Below, one piece after another: positions 19,303 through 26,617 of a stretch of 64,000 nucleotides of DNA. The stretch is from NCBI RefSeq assembly GCF_009377235.1, contig NZ_VMNX01000007.1, positions 1-64,000 of the forward strand, in the 5' to 3' direction. A program made the position numbers and the translations under genes. The DNA comes from Streptomyces acidicola. GTDB lineage: Bacteria > Actinomycetota > Actinomycetes > Streptomycetales > Streptomycetaceae. The number at the start of each line of letters is the position of its first letter. Position 1 is the stretch's first letter. The notes beneath the pieces are model-generated. The model was not told the DNA's origin, did no database searches, and worked only from the letters and a program-made list of their open reading frames with translations.

Positions 19303-20310
19303 CTACCGCCGGAGCGCCGACGCCAGTTGCGCCGCTGACGGATCCTGGCCGAGGAAGTCGAGCAGCTCGGCGAGCGTCGGTGCGGTGGCGGGGCCGTGCC
19401 GGGTGACCGCGAAGGCCGCCGCGGCGTTGGCGCCCTGTGCGGCTGCGGCCGGGTCCAGCCCGTGGCCGAGGAGGGCCAGGAAAGCTCCCATGTGGGCGTC
19501 GCCGGCGCCGTTGCTGTCGACCGCGGTCACCCGGCGGCCGGGGAGGTGCTGGGCCTCGCCGCCGGGCGGGACCAGCCAGCAGCCGTCCGCGTCGGCCCGC
19601 AGCAGCACCCCGGTGCCGGAACCCAGCCGGGCGGCGAGCGCGACCGCCGCTTCACGGGCGTCGGCCAGTCCGGTCAGCAACCGTCCTTCACGCTGGTTGC
19701 AGCTGATCCAGTCGCAGCGCGCCAGGACGGGTTCCAGCACCTCCTCGGGGATCTCGGCGACCAGCGGACCCGGATCGAGGAAGACCTGGATGTGCTCCGG
19801 CAGCCGCTCCACGAGTGAGGCCAGGACCGGGCCGTTGACCGGGTAGGCGAGCCCGTATCCGGAGATCTGCACCATGTCGCCGGGTCGCAGCGCGGCGAGT
19901 ACGGCTTTGGCGTCGGCCTCGGTCAGCCGGGCCTCCGCGCCGAGGCTGGTGGCGAAGGTGCGCTCGCCACCGTCGTCGACCAGGGCGACGCAGAACCCGG
20001 TGTCCGTCTCCGTGACCGGAGACAGCACCAGTTCGACGCCTTCCCGCGCGAGGTCCGTCCGTACTCGCTCACCGAACGGCCCTGTGCCGTGGGCGCCCGC
20101 GTACAGGGCCGGCATGCCCAGACGGCGGGCGGCGGTAAGGACGTTGAAGCCGCCGCCCGTGGTGAGGGCGGTGTCGCTGGAGATGATGTCGCCGCCGCGT
20201 TCGGGCAGTGCGGGCACCCGCATCACCAGGTCGACGATGGCGTTGCCGGCCAGAACCAGCCGGGCGCCCGTGACGACGCCGTTCTGACCGTTCACGTTCC
20301 GACTGCTCAT
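19303..20310 (-). CDS. PfkB-family carbohydrate/nucleoside kinase (YegV-like)
   Basis: This 335-aa ribokinase-fold protein phosphorylates an unknown sugar or nucleoside. The N-terminal PfkB signature region is GGGFNVLTAARRLGMP and the C-terminal one is VTAVDSNGAGDAHMGAFLA, with the catalytic Asp in GAGD; DPGPLVAEIP and SCNQREG are typical inner segments. The ATG at 20310 overlaps the permease stop by 4 nt (ATGA), showing tight coupling. It is the last gene of a GntR, ADP-ribosylglycohydrolase, permease, kinase set on one strand, an arrangement like E. coli yegW-U-T-V. The likely substrate is the ribose-containing compound taken up by the permease, but that is inference. Confidence 0.85.
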   Translation of the reverse strand: MSSRNVNGQNGVVTGARLVLAGNAIVDLVMRVPALPERGGDIISSDTALTTGGGFNVLTAARRLGMPALYAGAHGTGPFGERVRTDLAREGVELVLSPVTETDTGFCVALVDDGGERTFATSLGAEARLTEADAKAVLAALRPGDMVQISGYGLAYPVNGPVLASLVERLPEHIQVFLDPGPLVAEIPEEVLEPVLARCDWISCNQREGRLLTGLADAREAAVALAARLGSGTGVLLRADADGCWLVPPGGEAQHLPGRRVTAVDSNGAGDAHMGAFLALLGHGLDPAAAAQGANAAAAFAVTRHGPATAPTLAELLDFLGQDPSAAQLASALRR

Positions 20311-21800
20311 GAGGTCTCCTGCGCGGCCGCAGCGGGAAGAACCTGCTGCTGGGGACGTTGTTCGGACGCCTCTTGGCGGACGGTGCCGTCCAGCCTGCGC
20401 AACAGCGCGTAGGCGCCGGCCGCGAGCGCCAGGGTCACGACCCATCCGAGCCCGTTGGACCCGATCCAGCTGTGGGCGAGCGGTCCGGAGAACCACACAT
20501 CGGTCGCACTGGTGCTCGCCTCGGTGAACAGCAGGCCCACCACGATGGCCACCGCCCAGGCGATCATCGCGGCCCAGGCGAAACCACCGCGGAACCAGTA
20601 GCGGCTGGAGCGTCCGACGTTCATCAGGGCTTCGCTGTCGTAGGACCGACGAACCATGAGGTCCACCGCGAAGACGCCCACCCAGGCGGTGATCGGCACG
20701 GCGAGGAGGGTGAGGAAGGTGATGAACGGGCCGTAGAAGTCCTGGGCGATCAGGATGAAGTAGATCCCGCCCGCGAAGGTGACGACGACATCCAGGCCGA
20801 CGGCGAGGGTACGCCGGACCCGTATGCCCAGGGTGATCATGGTGAGTCCGGCCGAGTAGACGGACAGGTGGTTGGAGAGCAGCAGCCCGCCGAAGGCGGC
20901 GATGAGGTACGGGATGGACATCCACGAGGGCAGCATCGCGTTGATCGCCGACACCGGGTCGGAGGCGGAGGCGAGGTCCGGCTCACCCGCCGCGAGCAGC
21001 GAGCCCAGCGAGATCAGCACGACCAGCGGAATACCGGCGCCGAAGGCGGAGGCGGCCACCAGCCTTCCGCCGGGGACCTTCCGGGGCAGGTAACGGGCGT
21101 AGTCGGCGCCCGCGTTGGCCCAGCCGATGCCGGTCCCCGCGGCGATCATGCCGATTCCCAGGACCATCGAACTCGCCGGTCCCACCGGCGCGCTGAAGAC
21201 CTTGTTCCAGTCCACCGTGGCCGCGAGGAAGGCGATCACGATCAGGTTGAGCACGCCGAAGACGTAGGTCGCCCACTTGTTGATCCACATGATGGTGGCG
21301 TGCCCGAGTCCGCTGATCAGCAGCGTGCAGCCGATGAAGACCAGCAGACACACCACGGTGAGCACGGTGTTCCGCTTGATACCGAAGGCGACGTCGAGCA
21401 GCGCCAGCAGGGCGAACGCGGCCGTGGTGGTGTTGATGGTCTCCCAGCCGAGCCGGCTCAGCCAGGTGACCAGCGTGGGGCCCGCGTTGCCTCGTACCCC
21501 GAACACCGCCCGGGAGAGGGTGAGCGCGGGCGCTCCGCCCCGCTTGCCGCCGATGCTGAGTGCGCCCACCAGGGCGAAGGAGCCGAAGGACCCGAGCACG
21601 GCCACGATGGCCGCCTGCCAGAAGTTCAGGCCGCGGAAGCTGACGAGCGCCGCGCCGAGCGGCAGGCCGAGGATGCTGATGTTCGCGGCGAACCAGGTCC
21701 AGAACATCTGTCCGGCGTGGCCGTGGCGTTCGGTGTCCGGGACCGGCTCGATGCCTCTGGTCTCCACGGTGCCGACGCGGTCGTTCTCTGAAACCGCCAT
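20307..21800 (-). CDS. NCS1-family permease (cytosine/purine type)
   Basis: This 497-aa membrane transporter has about 12 hydrophobic segments and NCS1 (CodB-like) landmarks: FWTWFAANISILGLPLGAAL in the first helix, ALTLSRAVFGVRGN, WANAGADYARYLPR, and ITAWVGVFAVDLMVRR. Such permeases take up nucleobases, nucleosides, allantoin or related compounds with a cation. The start at ATG 21800 is the only sensible one. It is coupled to the kinase by a 4-nt overlap and lies 133 bp after the ADP-ribosylglycohydrolase gene. It replaces the MFS nucleoside transporter found in the yegTUVW set. Confidence 0.88.
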   Translation of the reverse strand: MAVSENDRVGTVETRGIEPVPDTERHGHAGQMFWTWFAANISILGLPLGAALVSFRGLNFWQAAIVAVLGSFGSFALVGALSIGGKRGGAPALTLSRAVFGVRGNAGPTLVTWLSRLGWETINTTTAAFALLALLDVAFGIKRNTVLTVVCLLVFIGCTLLISGLGHATIMWINKWATYVFGVLNLIVIAFLAATVDWNKVFSAPVGPASSMVLGIGMIAAGTGIGWANAGADYARYLPRKVPGGRLVAASAFGAGIPLVVLISLGSLLAAGEPDLASASDPVSAINAMLPSWMSIPYLIAAFGGLLLSNHLSVYSAGLTMITLGIRVRRTLAVGLDVVVTFAGGIYFILIAQDFYGPFITFLTLLAVPITAWVGVFAVDLMVRRSYDSEALMNVGRSSRYWFRGGFAWAAMIAWAVAIVVGLLFTEASTSATDVWFSGPLAHSWIGSNGLGWVVTLALAAGAYALLRRLDGTVRQEASEQRPQQQVLPAAAAQETS

Positions 21801-21816
21801 GGTCGTACCTGTCTTT

Positions 21817-21889
21817 CTCTCCGGTCTCTCCGGTGTCTCAAGTCGCTCCGGTCGAATCCGGTTGATCCGGTCGATCCGGTCTCTTCGGC
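21817..21889. repeat. Degenerate 9-bp repeats rich in TCCGGT
   Basis: CTCTCCGGT occurs twice in tandem (21817-21834), then GAATCCGGT, TGATCCGGT and CGATCCGGT in tandem (21854-21880), with another CTCCGGT between. This fills the 133-bp gap between two genes of the same operon, right before the permease ribosome site. It may form alternating pairings in the mRNA. Confidence 0.65.
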
Positions 21890-21933
21890 CGGGGGTGCTC
21901 CGGTGCGGTGCGGGTTGGTGTGCGGGCGTGTGT

Positions 21934-22941
21934 TCACTCGGCCGGATCGGCGCGCAGTGCGAGCAGAGCGGTGGCCATCGGTTCCAGGTCGAGACCGTTG
22001 ACCGAGCGCAGGGTGGCCAGTGCCTCGGCGGGCAGGCCGGAGGCGCCGCTGATGGCACCGGCGATGGCGCCGGCGATCGCGCCGATGGTGTCGCAGTCGC
22101 CGCCGAGGTTCGCCGCCAGCAGACAGGCCCGCCATGGGTCGCCGTCGGCGAGGGCCAGTACGGCGAAGGCCGCGGGAACCGACTCCTGGCTGGCGACGCT
22201 GGTGCCGACCAGATCGCATACGCGGTCCAGGGCCTGCTGCTCGGGCAGACCGCGGACCAGGTCCACGGCCCAGCCGATACGGGCGGCGATATCGGCGCCG
22301 GCGACCCAGTGGCCGCGCTCCGCGCCGGCCGCGGCCGCCGTGATCGCCGCGTCGAAGGCGTCCTCCAGGTCACCGCCGTCGACGCCCCGGCTCACCGCCG
22401 CGGCCACGGCGGCGGCGGAGGCTATGCCGATGGTGGTGTCATGGGTGACCTGGCACGCCGCCGCGACCTGGTCGAGGAAGCGCTCCAGCGGTGTGTGGGA
22501 GAAGGCGATGCCGACAGGGGTGATCCGCATGGCCGCGCCGTTGGTGGCACCGGACTTGCCCGCCTCCTCCGGCGGTACACCGCGGGACACCGCTTCCAAG
22601 GCGGCCTTGGTGGAGGGGCCGAGCAGATCGAAGGAGCCCTTGGCCTTCATGTCGCGCTCCCACTCCAGGAGCTCGTGTGCGAGCCGCAGCGGGTCGATAC
22701 GACCGCCGGACTCGGTGAGCAGCCGGCCGACGATGACGGCTTGGTCGGTGTCGTCCGTGACCGAACCGGCGGGCATTCCGGCACTCACCGGATTGTCCGA
22801 CGGACCGGGCTCGAACCCGGTGACGGTGCCGAACCGGGCGACAATCGAACGCCGGGACATGATCTGGGTGGGCATCCCCAGTGCGTCGCCCAAGGCCAGG
22901 CCGTACAGGGCGCCAAGGGCGCGGTCATGCTGGTGGTTCAT
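21934..22941 (-). CDS. ADP-ribosylglycohydrolase family protein (YegU-like)
   Basis: This 335-aa all-helical hydrolase has paired metal-binding motifs typical of the DraG/ARH family: GALYGLALGDALGMP at the N-terminus, GSVTDDTDQAV for the first metal site, and ANLGGDCDTIGAIAGAIAGA for the second. Family members remove ADP-ribose from proteins or hydrolyse small ADP-ribosyl or N-glycosidic compounds. Here a small metabolite is likelier than a protein, because the gene sits in an operon with a nucleobase-type permease and a sugar kinase. It starts at ATG 22941, 46 bp downstream of gntR. A plausible product is free ribose or a ribosyl compound for the kinase; this is not shown. Confidence 0.88.
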   Translation of the reverse strand: MNHQHDRALGALYGLALGDALGMPTQIMSRRSIVARFGTVTGFEPGPSDNPVSAGMPAGSVTDDTDQAVIVGRLLTESGGRIDPLRLAHELLEWERDMKAKGSFDLLGPSTKAALEAVSRGVPPEEAGKSGATNGAAMRITPVGIAFSHTPLERFLDQVAAACQVTHDTTIGIASAAAVAAAVSRGVDGGDLEDAFDAAITAAAAGAERGHWVAGADIAARIGWAVDLVRGLPEQQALDRVCDLVGTSVASQESVPAAFAVLALADGDPWRACLLAANLGGDCDTIGAIAGAIAGAISGASGLPAEALATLRSVNGLDLEPMATALLALRADPAE

Positions 22942-22987
22942 TCGGGCTTCCTGTGAGTGTGCGCGTGTACGTCGGTTATGAGCCGGG

Positions 22988-23710
22988 TCATTCCGGCTGT
23001 GGCTGCTCGCCGAAGCCGAGGTGCAACTGGAACCGGGCGGGGTCGAGCAGGCTGGTCACCTGCTCCACGACCCGGCCGTCCGCTCCGCGGCTGACCCGGC
23101 GGGTCCTGAGCCAGGTCTCGCCCCCCGGGCGGCGGAGCAGCGCCGCTTCGTCGGCGGCCAGCGGCTGCACGCTCGCCCACTCGTCGCCGTGGGTGGCGCG
23201 CAGCCCCGCCGCAGCCAGGGTCTTGGTGAGCGAGTCGTCCAGCAGCCCGCGCAGCGGGACGTCGGCCAGGGCCGGGGCCAGCGGAACCCTGCTGCGCTCC
23301 AGTGCGACGGGTGTGCCCTCCGGAAGCACGCGCATCCGGTCGAGCACCATGAACTCGGTTTCCTCGACACCGAGTTCCTCGGCCAGCCGGGCATCGCGCA
23401 CCGCCTCGAGGCGGAGGATCTCGGTGGTGATCCGGGCACCCTGGTCGGCCAGCGCCCTGGTCCATCCAAGCGTGTTGTCCAGCAGGCTGCCGTCGAAGGT
23501 GACGAACGAGCCGACACCAGCGTGCGTGGAGATCAGTCCTTGCCGGCTGAGCTCGTCCAGCGCTTGGCGGACGGTGGTCCGGCTGACCTCGAAGCGCCGG
23601 GTGAGCGCGTGTTCGCCGGGCAGCCTGCTGCCCGGCTCCAGGGTGCCGCTCTGGATCTCGCGGGCCAGGACACGGGCGATGCGCTGATGCTTGAGGACCT
23701 GTTTGGGCAT
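22988..23710 (-). CDS. GntR/UTRA-family regulator (YegW-like)
   Basis: This 240-aa protein is a GntR winged helix (HQRIARVLAREIQSGTLEPG, then RRFEVSRTTVRQALDEL, about 8-70) followed by a HutC-type UTRA ligand domain (GWTRALADQGARITTEIL onward). It leads the operon, with ADP-ribosylglycohydrolase, permease and kinase following on the same strand. Such regulators usually repress the adjacent operon until the transported compound or its phosphate binds. A T-rich stretch just upstream (23726-23750) contains TTGTCTAGA and is a plausible operator. The start ATG 23710 gives the usual UTRA-regulator length. Confidence 0.87.
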   Translation of the reverse strand: MPKQVLKHQRIARVLAREIQSGTLEPGSRLPGEHALTRRFEVSRTTVRQALDELSRQGLISTHAGVGSFVTFDGSLLDNTLGWTRALADQGARITTEILRLEAVRDARLAEELGVEETEFMVLDRMRVLPEGTPVALERSRVPLAPALADVPLRGLLDDSLTKTLAAAGLRATHGDEWASVQPLAADEAALLRRPGGETWLRTRRVSRGADGRVVEQVTSLLDPARFQLHLGFGEQPQPE

Positions 23711-24035
23711 GGCTGGAAGCTAGCCATACATGTCCAGTCTTGTCTAGAGTCAGATGTCTGCAACGTTCAGCGGCCGTCGGTCGAGGCGCAGTGCACCCTG
23801 AGCCCGCTGTGCGTGATGCGTCAGCCCGGTCTTCCGCGCGACCCCCAGGGTGGGACGCAGCCCTTGTGCCGCAACTTGCCACACAAGGCAATGAAGGCTG
23901 TACTCCCCATTAATAAATGGCGGTGATTCTGCGAGGGCAGGCGAAGTAGCCCTGGCGGGAAATCGTCTCTGCCGGCGCAAGAGCGCAAGGGGCAGGGCTA
24001 GCCTGTCAGCGACCCGCACCAGAGGGAGATCAATT
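23711..24035. other. 325-bp divergent gap between gntR and the exonuclease gene
   Basis: Besides the candidate GntR site, the gap holds an A+T-rich patch around 23908-23920 (CCATTAATAAATGG, whose ends pair as CCATT/AATGG) that stands out in this G+C-rich window and may be promoter DNA. I see no reading frame with family-like sequence. Confidence 0.45.
23726..23750. promoter_or_regulatory. Candidate GntR operator
   Basis: An A+T-richer segment containing AGTCTTGTCTAGAGT, an imperfect palindrome around TCTAGA with 10 of 15 symmetric positions, 16 bp before the gntR start. HutC-type regulators often bind such TNTAGA-centred sites. Weak evidence. Confidence 0.3.
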
Positions 24036-24638
24036 TTGCGCACGTTCGTTCTATTCGACCTGGAATTCACGTCATGGCCAGGGGCGCTCGAGCAGGACTG
24101 GGGGGCGTCAGGGCAGCTTCGCGAGATTGTGCAGATCGGCGCGCTCCGCCTGCGTGAGGACTTTTCCATCGTCGAGGAGTACGAAGCGCTGGTCCGGCCC
24201 ACGGCCAATCCACAACTGTCCTCGTACTTCACCGAGCTCACTGGAATCGACCAGGAGACCGTGGACCGTGAAGGGCTCTCCCCGGCAGCCGCACTTGGCG
24301 ACTTCCTGGGCTTCTGTCGTGGTCAGTCCGTACTCTCCTACGGCAACGACATGGTCGTTCTCGGGGAGAACGTGGGTTGGGCGCGAGCCCGGGGTGAAGA
24401 AGTCAAGAACAGCTACCTCGCTGCCCATTTCCTGAATATCCGCCCTTGGCTGAACGCCATCGCACCGACGACGGCGACAGTCAACGTGGGTCGCCTGTGG
24501 CAGGTTCTGGATCTCCCCAGGCCCGCGGCCGGGAAGGAGCACTCGGCTCTTTTCGACTGCTATTCCTTCGCGGCAGCCATCAAGCACTTGTGCAGCACCG
24601 GGGCCGCCTTGCCGGAAGGGTGCCTGCAGCGTTCTTGA
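24036..24638 (+). CDS. DEDD-family 3'-5' exonuclease
   Basis: This 200-aa protein begins with TTG 24036 behind GAGGGAGATCAA. Its first motif FVLFDLEFTSWPG supplies the D and E of ExoI. NDMVVLGENV is in the position of ExoII, and EHSALFDCYSFAAAI has the H and D of ExoIII (DEDDh type). REIVQIGALRL fits the RNase T/epsilon-like fold. It would trim 3' ends of DNA or RNA; the substrate is not evident. It stands alone, with somewhat lower G+C and less biased third positions than its neighbours, suggesting a different history. The short length means no accessory domain. Confidence 0.75.
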   Translation: MRTFVLFDLEFTSWPGALEQDWGASGQLREIVQIGALRLREDFSIVEEYEALVRPTANPQLSSYFTELTGIDQETVDREGLSPAAALGDFLGFCRGQSVLSYGNDMVVLGENVGWARARGEEVKNSYLAAHFLNIRPWLNAIAPTTATVNVGRLWQVLDLPRPAAGKEHSALFDCYSFAAAIKHLCSTGAALPEGCLQRS

Positions 24639-24759
24639 GCGGGGCTTTCAGCCGTCTGATCCGTGACCGACTCAGTGAGTTACGCACGCGCCACGCCGGC
24701 CTTCCCCCAACTCGTACCGGCGATCCGGAAACCGCATCCCACACCCTGCACCACAACCC

Positions 24760-24864
24760 CTGTCGTGCGAATTACCGACAGAGCGCACCCTGATCCGGCG
24801 ACGCCTCCGCTGTCACTCTTGGGCGGCCAACAGATGGACAGACACTTCGGCACCCCTGTCTGTC
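24760..24864 (+). promoter_or_regulatory. Structured leader of the M23-like gene
   Basis: Two perfect hairpins lie before the start codon: CTGTCG (24760-24765) with CGACAG (24776-24781), and GACAGACA (24837-24844) with TGTCTGTC (24857-24864). The second ends 6 nt before the AGGGAGG ribosome site at 24872-24878, and the GACAG/CTGTC sequences of both stems can also pair with each other. Such mutually exclusive pairing could control translation. I did not find the conserved core of any riboswitch I know. Confidence 0.5.
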
Positions 24865-24882
24865 ACCCCCCAGGGAGGCTCC

Positions 24883-25638
24883 ATGCGTTCCAGACGCTCA
24901 CTACGTTCCATGCGGATCCGAGGGCCGAGATCCGCTGCCCACCCCACTGCCCAGCCCGCTGACGGCGCCCGACGCGGCGCACGCCCGGGGCGGCTCGCCC
25001 TGGTGCTGACCGCGGCGGTGGCGGCGCTCGCCGCCCTCGTCTCCGTGCCCGCCGCGTCCGCCGCACCGGCCGCGCCGTCGGCGATCGCCGGCTGCGTGGA
25101 CTGGCCGACCAGCAAGTTCCTGCAGACCCCGCTGACCTCCAAGGCCAACGGCGGTGCGGGCTACGCCTGGCAGAACGGCAGCTACTACGGCGAGGGCTAC
25201 CACGTCAACTGCAACGCCGCCGGCAACATGAACCAGTACTACGCGCTCGACCTCGGCATGGCCCAGGGCGACGAGGTGCTTGCCCCCGGCGGCCCCGGCA
25301 CCGTGCTCTACGCCGGCTGGGCCCCGGCCGGCTGGGAGACCTGCGGGCAGTACATCGTCGTGGACCACGGCGGCGGCTACTGGAGCGTGGTGTGCCACCT
25401 GAGCAGGATCATGGTCAGCAAGGGCCAGCAGATCACCGACGCCACCGTCATCGGCCTGGTGGGCGGCACGGGCGGCTTCGCTCCGCATCTGCACTTCTCG
25501 CTCATGTACAACGCCAAGCTCACCGCGGCCGGCGGCGTCTACGGCGGCCAGAGCGCCCAGCCGCGCCGTCTGTGGCACCTCGGCTGCGGACAGGGCTACT
25601 ACGAGTACATCAACAAGGGCCAGAAGGTCTGCTACTGA
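24883..25638 (+). CDS. Secreted LytM/M23-like protein with altered zinc site
   Basis: This 251-aa protein has a long basic N-terminal region and a hydrophobic segment (LALVLTAAVAALAALVSVPA) ending at ASAAPAA, a Sec signal. The mature part is an M23-type lysostaphin fold: GDEVLAPGGPGTVLYAGW, VVDHGGGYWSVVCHLS and APHLHFSLM, the last giving the HxH ligands. The first motif normally reads HxxxD; here it is YYALD, with Tyr in place of His. Either the site is altered or another residue serves, so peptidoglycan hydrolysis is uncertain; binding or an adapter role is possible. The start at ATG 24883 follows AGGGAGG. A structured leader precedes it and a large hairpin follows. Confidence 0.8.
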   Translation: MRSRRSLRSMRIRGPRSAAHPTAQPADGARRGARPGRLALVLTAAVAALAALVSVPAASAAPAAPSAIAGCVDWPTSKFLQTPLTSKANGGAGYAWQNGSYYGEGYHVNCNAAGNMNQYYALDLGMAQGDEVLAPGGPGTVLYAGWAPAGWETCGQYIVVDHGGGYWSVVCHLSRIMVSKGQQITDATVIGLVGGTGGFAPHLHFSLMYNAKLTAAGGVYGGQSAQPRRLWHLGCGQGYYEYINKGQKVCY

Positions 25639-25665
25639 CGTACTGACCACTTCGGGCACCGGACA

Positions 25666-25753
25666 CCGGGCCGGGCTCCGCCACCACGCCGGGAAGGCTC
25701 CGCGCAGCACGGGAAAGACGCCGCGCGGACACCGGGGGCGGAGTCCGGCCCGG
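25666..25753 (+). terminator. 17-bp hairpin with nested stem after the M23-like gene
   Basis: The 17-nt arms at 25666-25682 and 25737-25753 pair throughout, with a single G-U. Inside the 54-nt loop, CCGCGC (25700-25705) pairs with GCGCGG (25723-25728). The element starts 28 nt after the stop codon and ends 46 nt before the next start. Its size suggests a strong terminator or a processed 3' RNA structure. Confidence 0.6.
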
Positions 25754-25798
25754 CTCTCTGTGCCTCCGCACTTTTCTGCGGCGGGAGGAAGGTAAACA

Positions 25799-26617
25799 AT
25801 GTCCGCCGATGACCATGACCATGACCGTGCCCCTGCCCCTGCCCCTGCCCCTACACATGCGCCTGTCGCCCCGGCGCCGCCCTCCCGCGGTGGCCCGGCC
25901 GCCGAGGACGCCGGCTTGATCACCGTCGCGGTGGTGGACGACCACCCCCTCGCCCGGCACGGCGTCGCCCACATCCTCGGCGCCCCGCCGGGCTCGGGCA
26001 TATCGGCAGACACCTCCGGGGCGGCATCGGGGGCCGTGTCCGTATCCGTGTCCGTGGGATCGCTCGCCGAACTGGAGGACGCGCTGGCGGCCGGTGCGGC
26101 CCCCGACGTGATCGTCATGGACCTCTACCTCGACGCTGACACCCCAGCCCTGGACGGGGTCGCGGCGCTCGCCGCCACCACCCGGGTCATGGTGATGTCC
26201 GCCTCGGGGCGGCCCGCTGACGTACTCGGCGCGATTCGGGCCGGTGCCTGCGGCTACGTCACCAAGCACTGCAGCGCGGAGCTGTTCGTGTCGGCGGTGG
26301 AGACGGTGGCCGCGGGCGGTTTCTCGCTCTCGGCCGAGCTGGCCGACATCCTCCAGGCCGAGCTGACCCGGGTGGGCGGCGGCCCGGCGGCCCCCGGGAG
26401 CCCCCGGCTCTCCGCCCGTGAGGAAGAGACGCTGAGCTATGTGGCACGCGGCTTCACCCACGCACAGATCGCCACGCGGCTAGGCGTGCGCAAGACCACC
26501 GTGGACACGTACGTCGAGCGGATCCGGGCGAAGCTCCAGGTCGGCAACAAGGCCGAGCTGACCAGGGCCGCGCTGGCGAGGATGCGCCGCGACTCCACGG
26601 GGCGCGCGCCACTGTGA
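25799..26617 (+). CDS. NarL/LuxR-family response regulator
   Basis: This 272-aa regulator starts at ATG 25799 after GGGAGGAAGG. A roughly 38-residue tail of Ala/Pro and Asp/His ([14 protein letters not shown]) precedes the receiver domain (ITVAVVDDHPLARHGVAHIL; acceptor Asp in DVIVMDLYLD; RAGACGYVTKHC). The receiver is widened by a Ser/Val/Gly insertion (SGAASGAVSVSVSVGS) after the first helix. A LuxR helix-turn-helix closes it (LSAREEETLSYVARGFTHAQ). The stop overlaps the kinase start as GTGA, so the two are co-translated. Target genes are unknown. The nearby M23-like gene upstream could be one by position only. Confidence 0.87.
   Translation: MSADDHDHDRAPAPAPAPTHAPVAPAPPSRGGPAAEDAGLITVAVVDDHPLARHGVAHILGAPPGSGISADTSGAASGAVSVSVSVGSLAELEDALAAGAAPDVIVMDLYLDADTPALDGVAALAATTRVMVMSASGRPADVLGAIRAGACGYVTKHCSAELFVSAVETVAAGGFSLSAELADILQAELTRVGGGPAAPGSPRLSAREEETLSYVARGFTHAQIATRLGVRKTTVDTYVERIRAKLQVGNKAELTRAALARMRRDSTGRAPL

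Noticed and set aside
21277-22981. Long plus-strand frames opposite the permease and ADP-ribosylglycohydrolase genes
   Set aside because: They are Ser/Arg/Ala-rich low-complexity shadows of well-recognised minus-strand genes.
24640-24882. A c-di-AMP (ydaO) riboswitch before the M23-like gene
   Set aside because: Such switches often precede cell-wall hydrolases in Streptomyces, but I do not find the conserved ydaO core in this leader. A covariance-model search would settle it.
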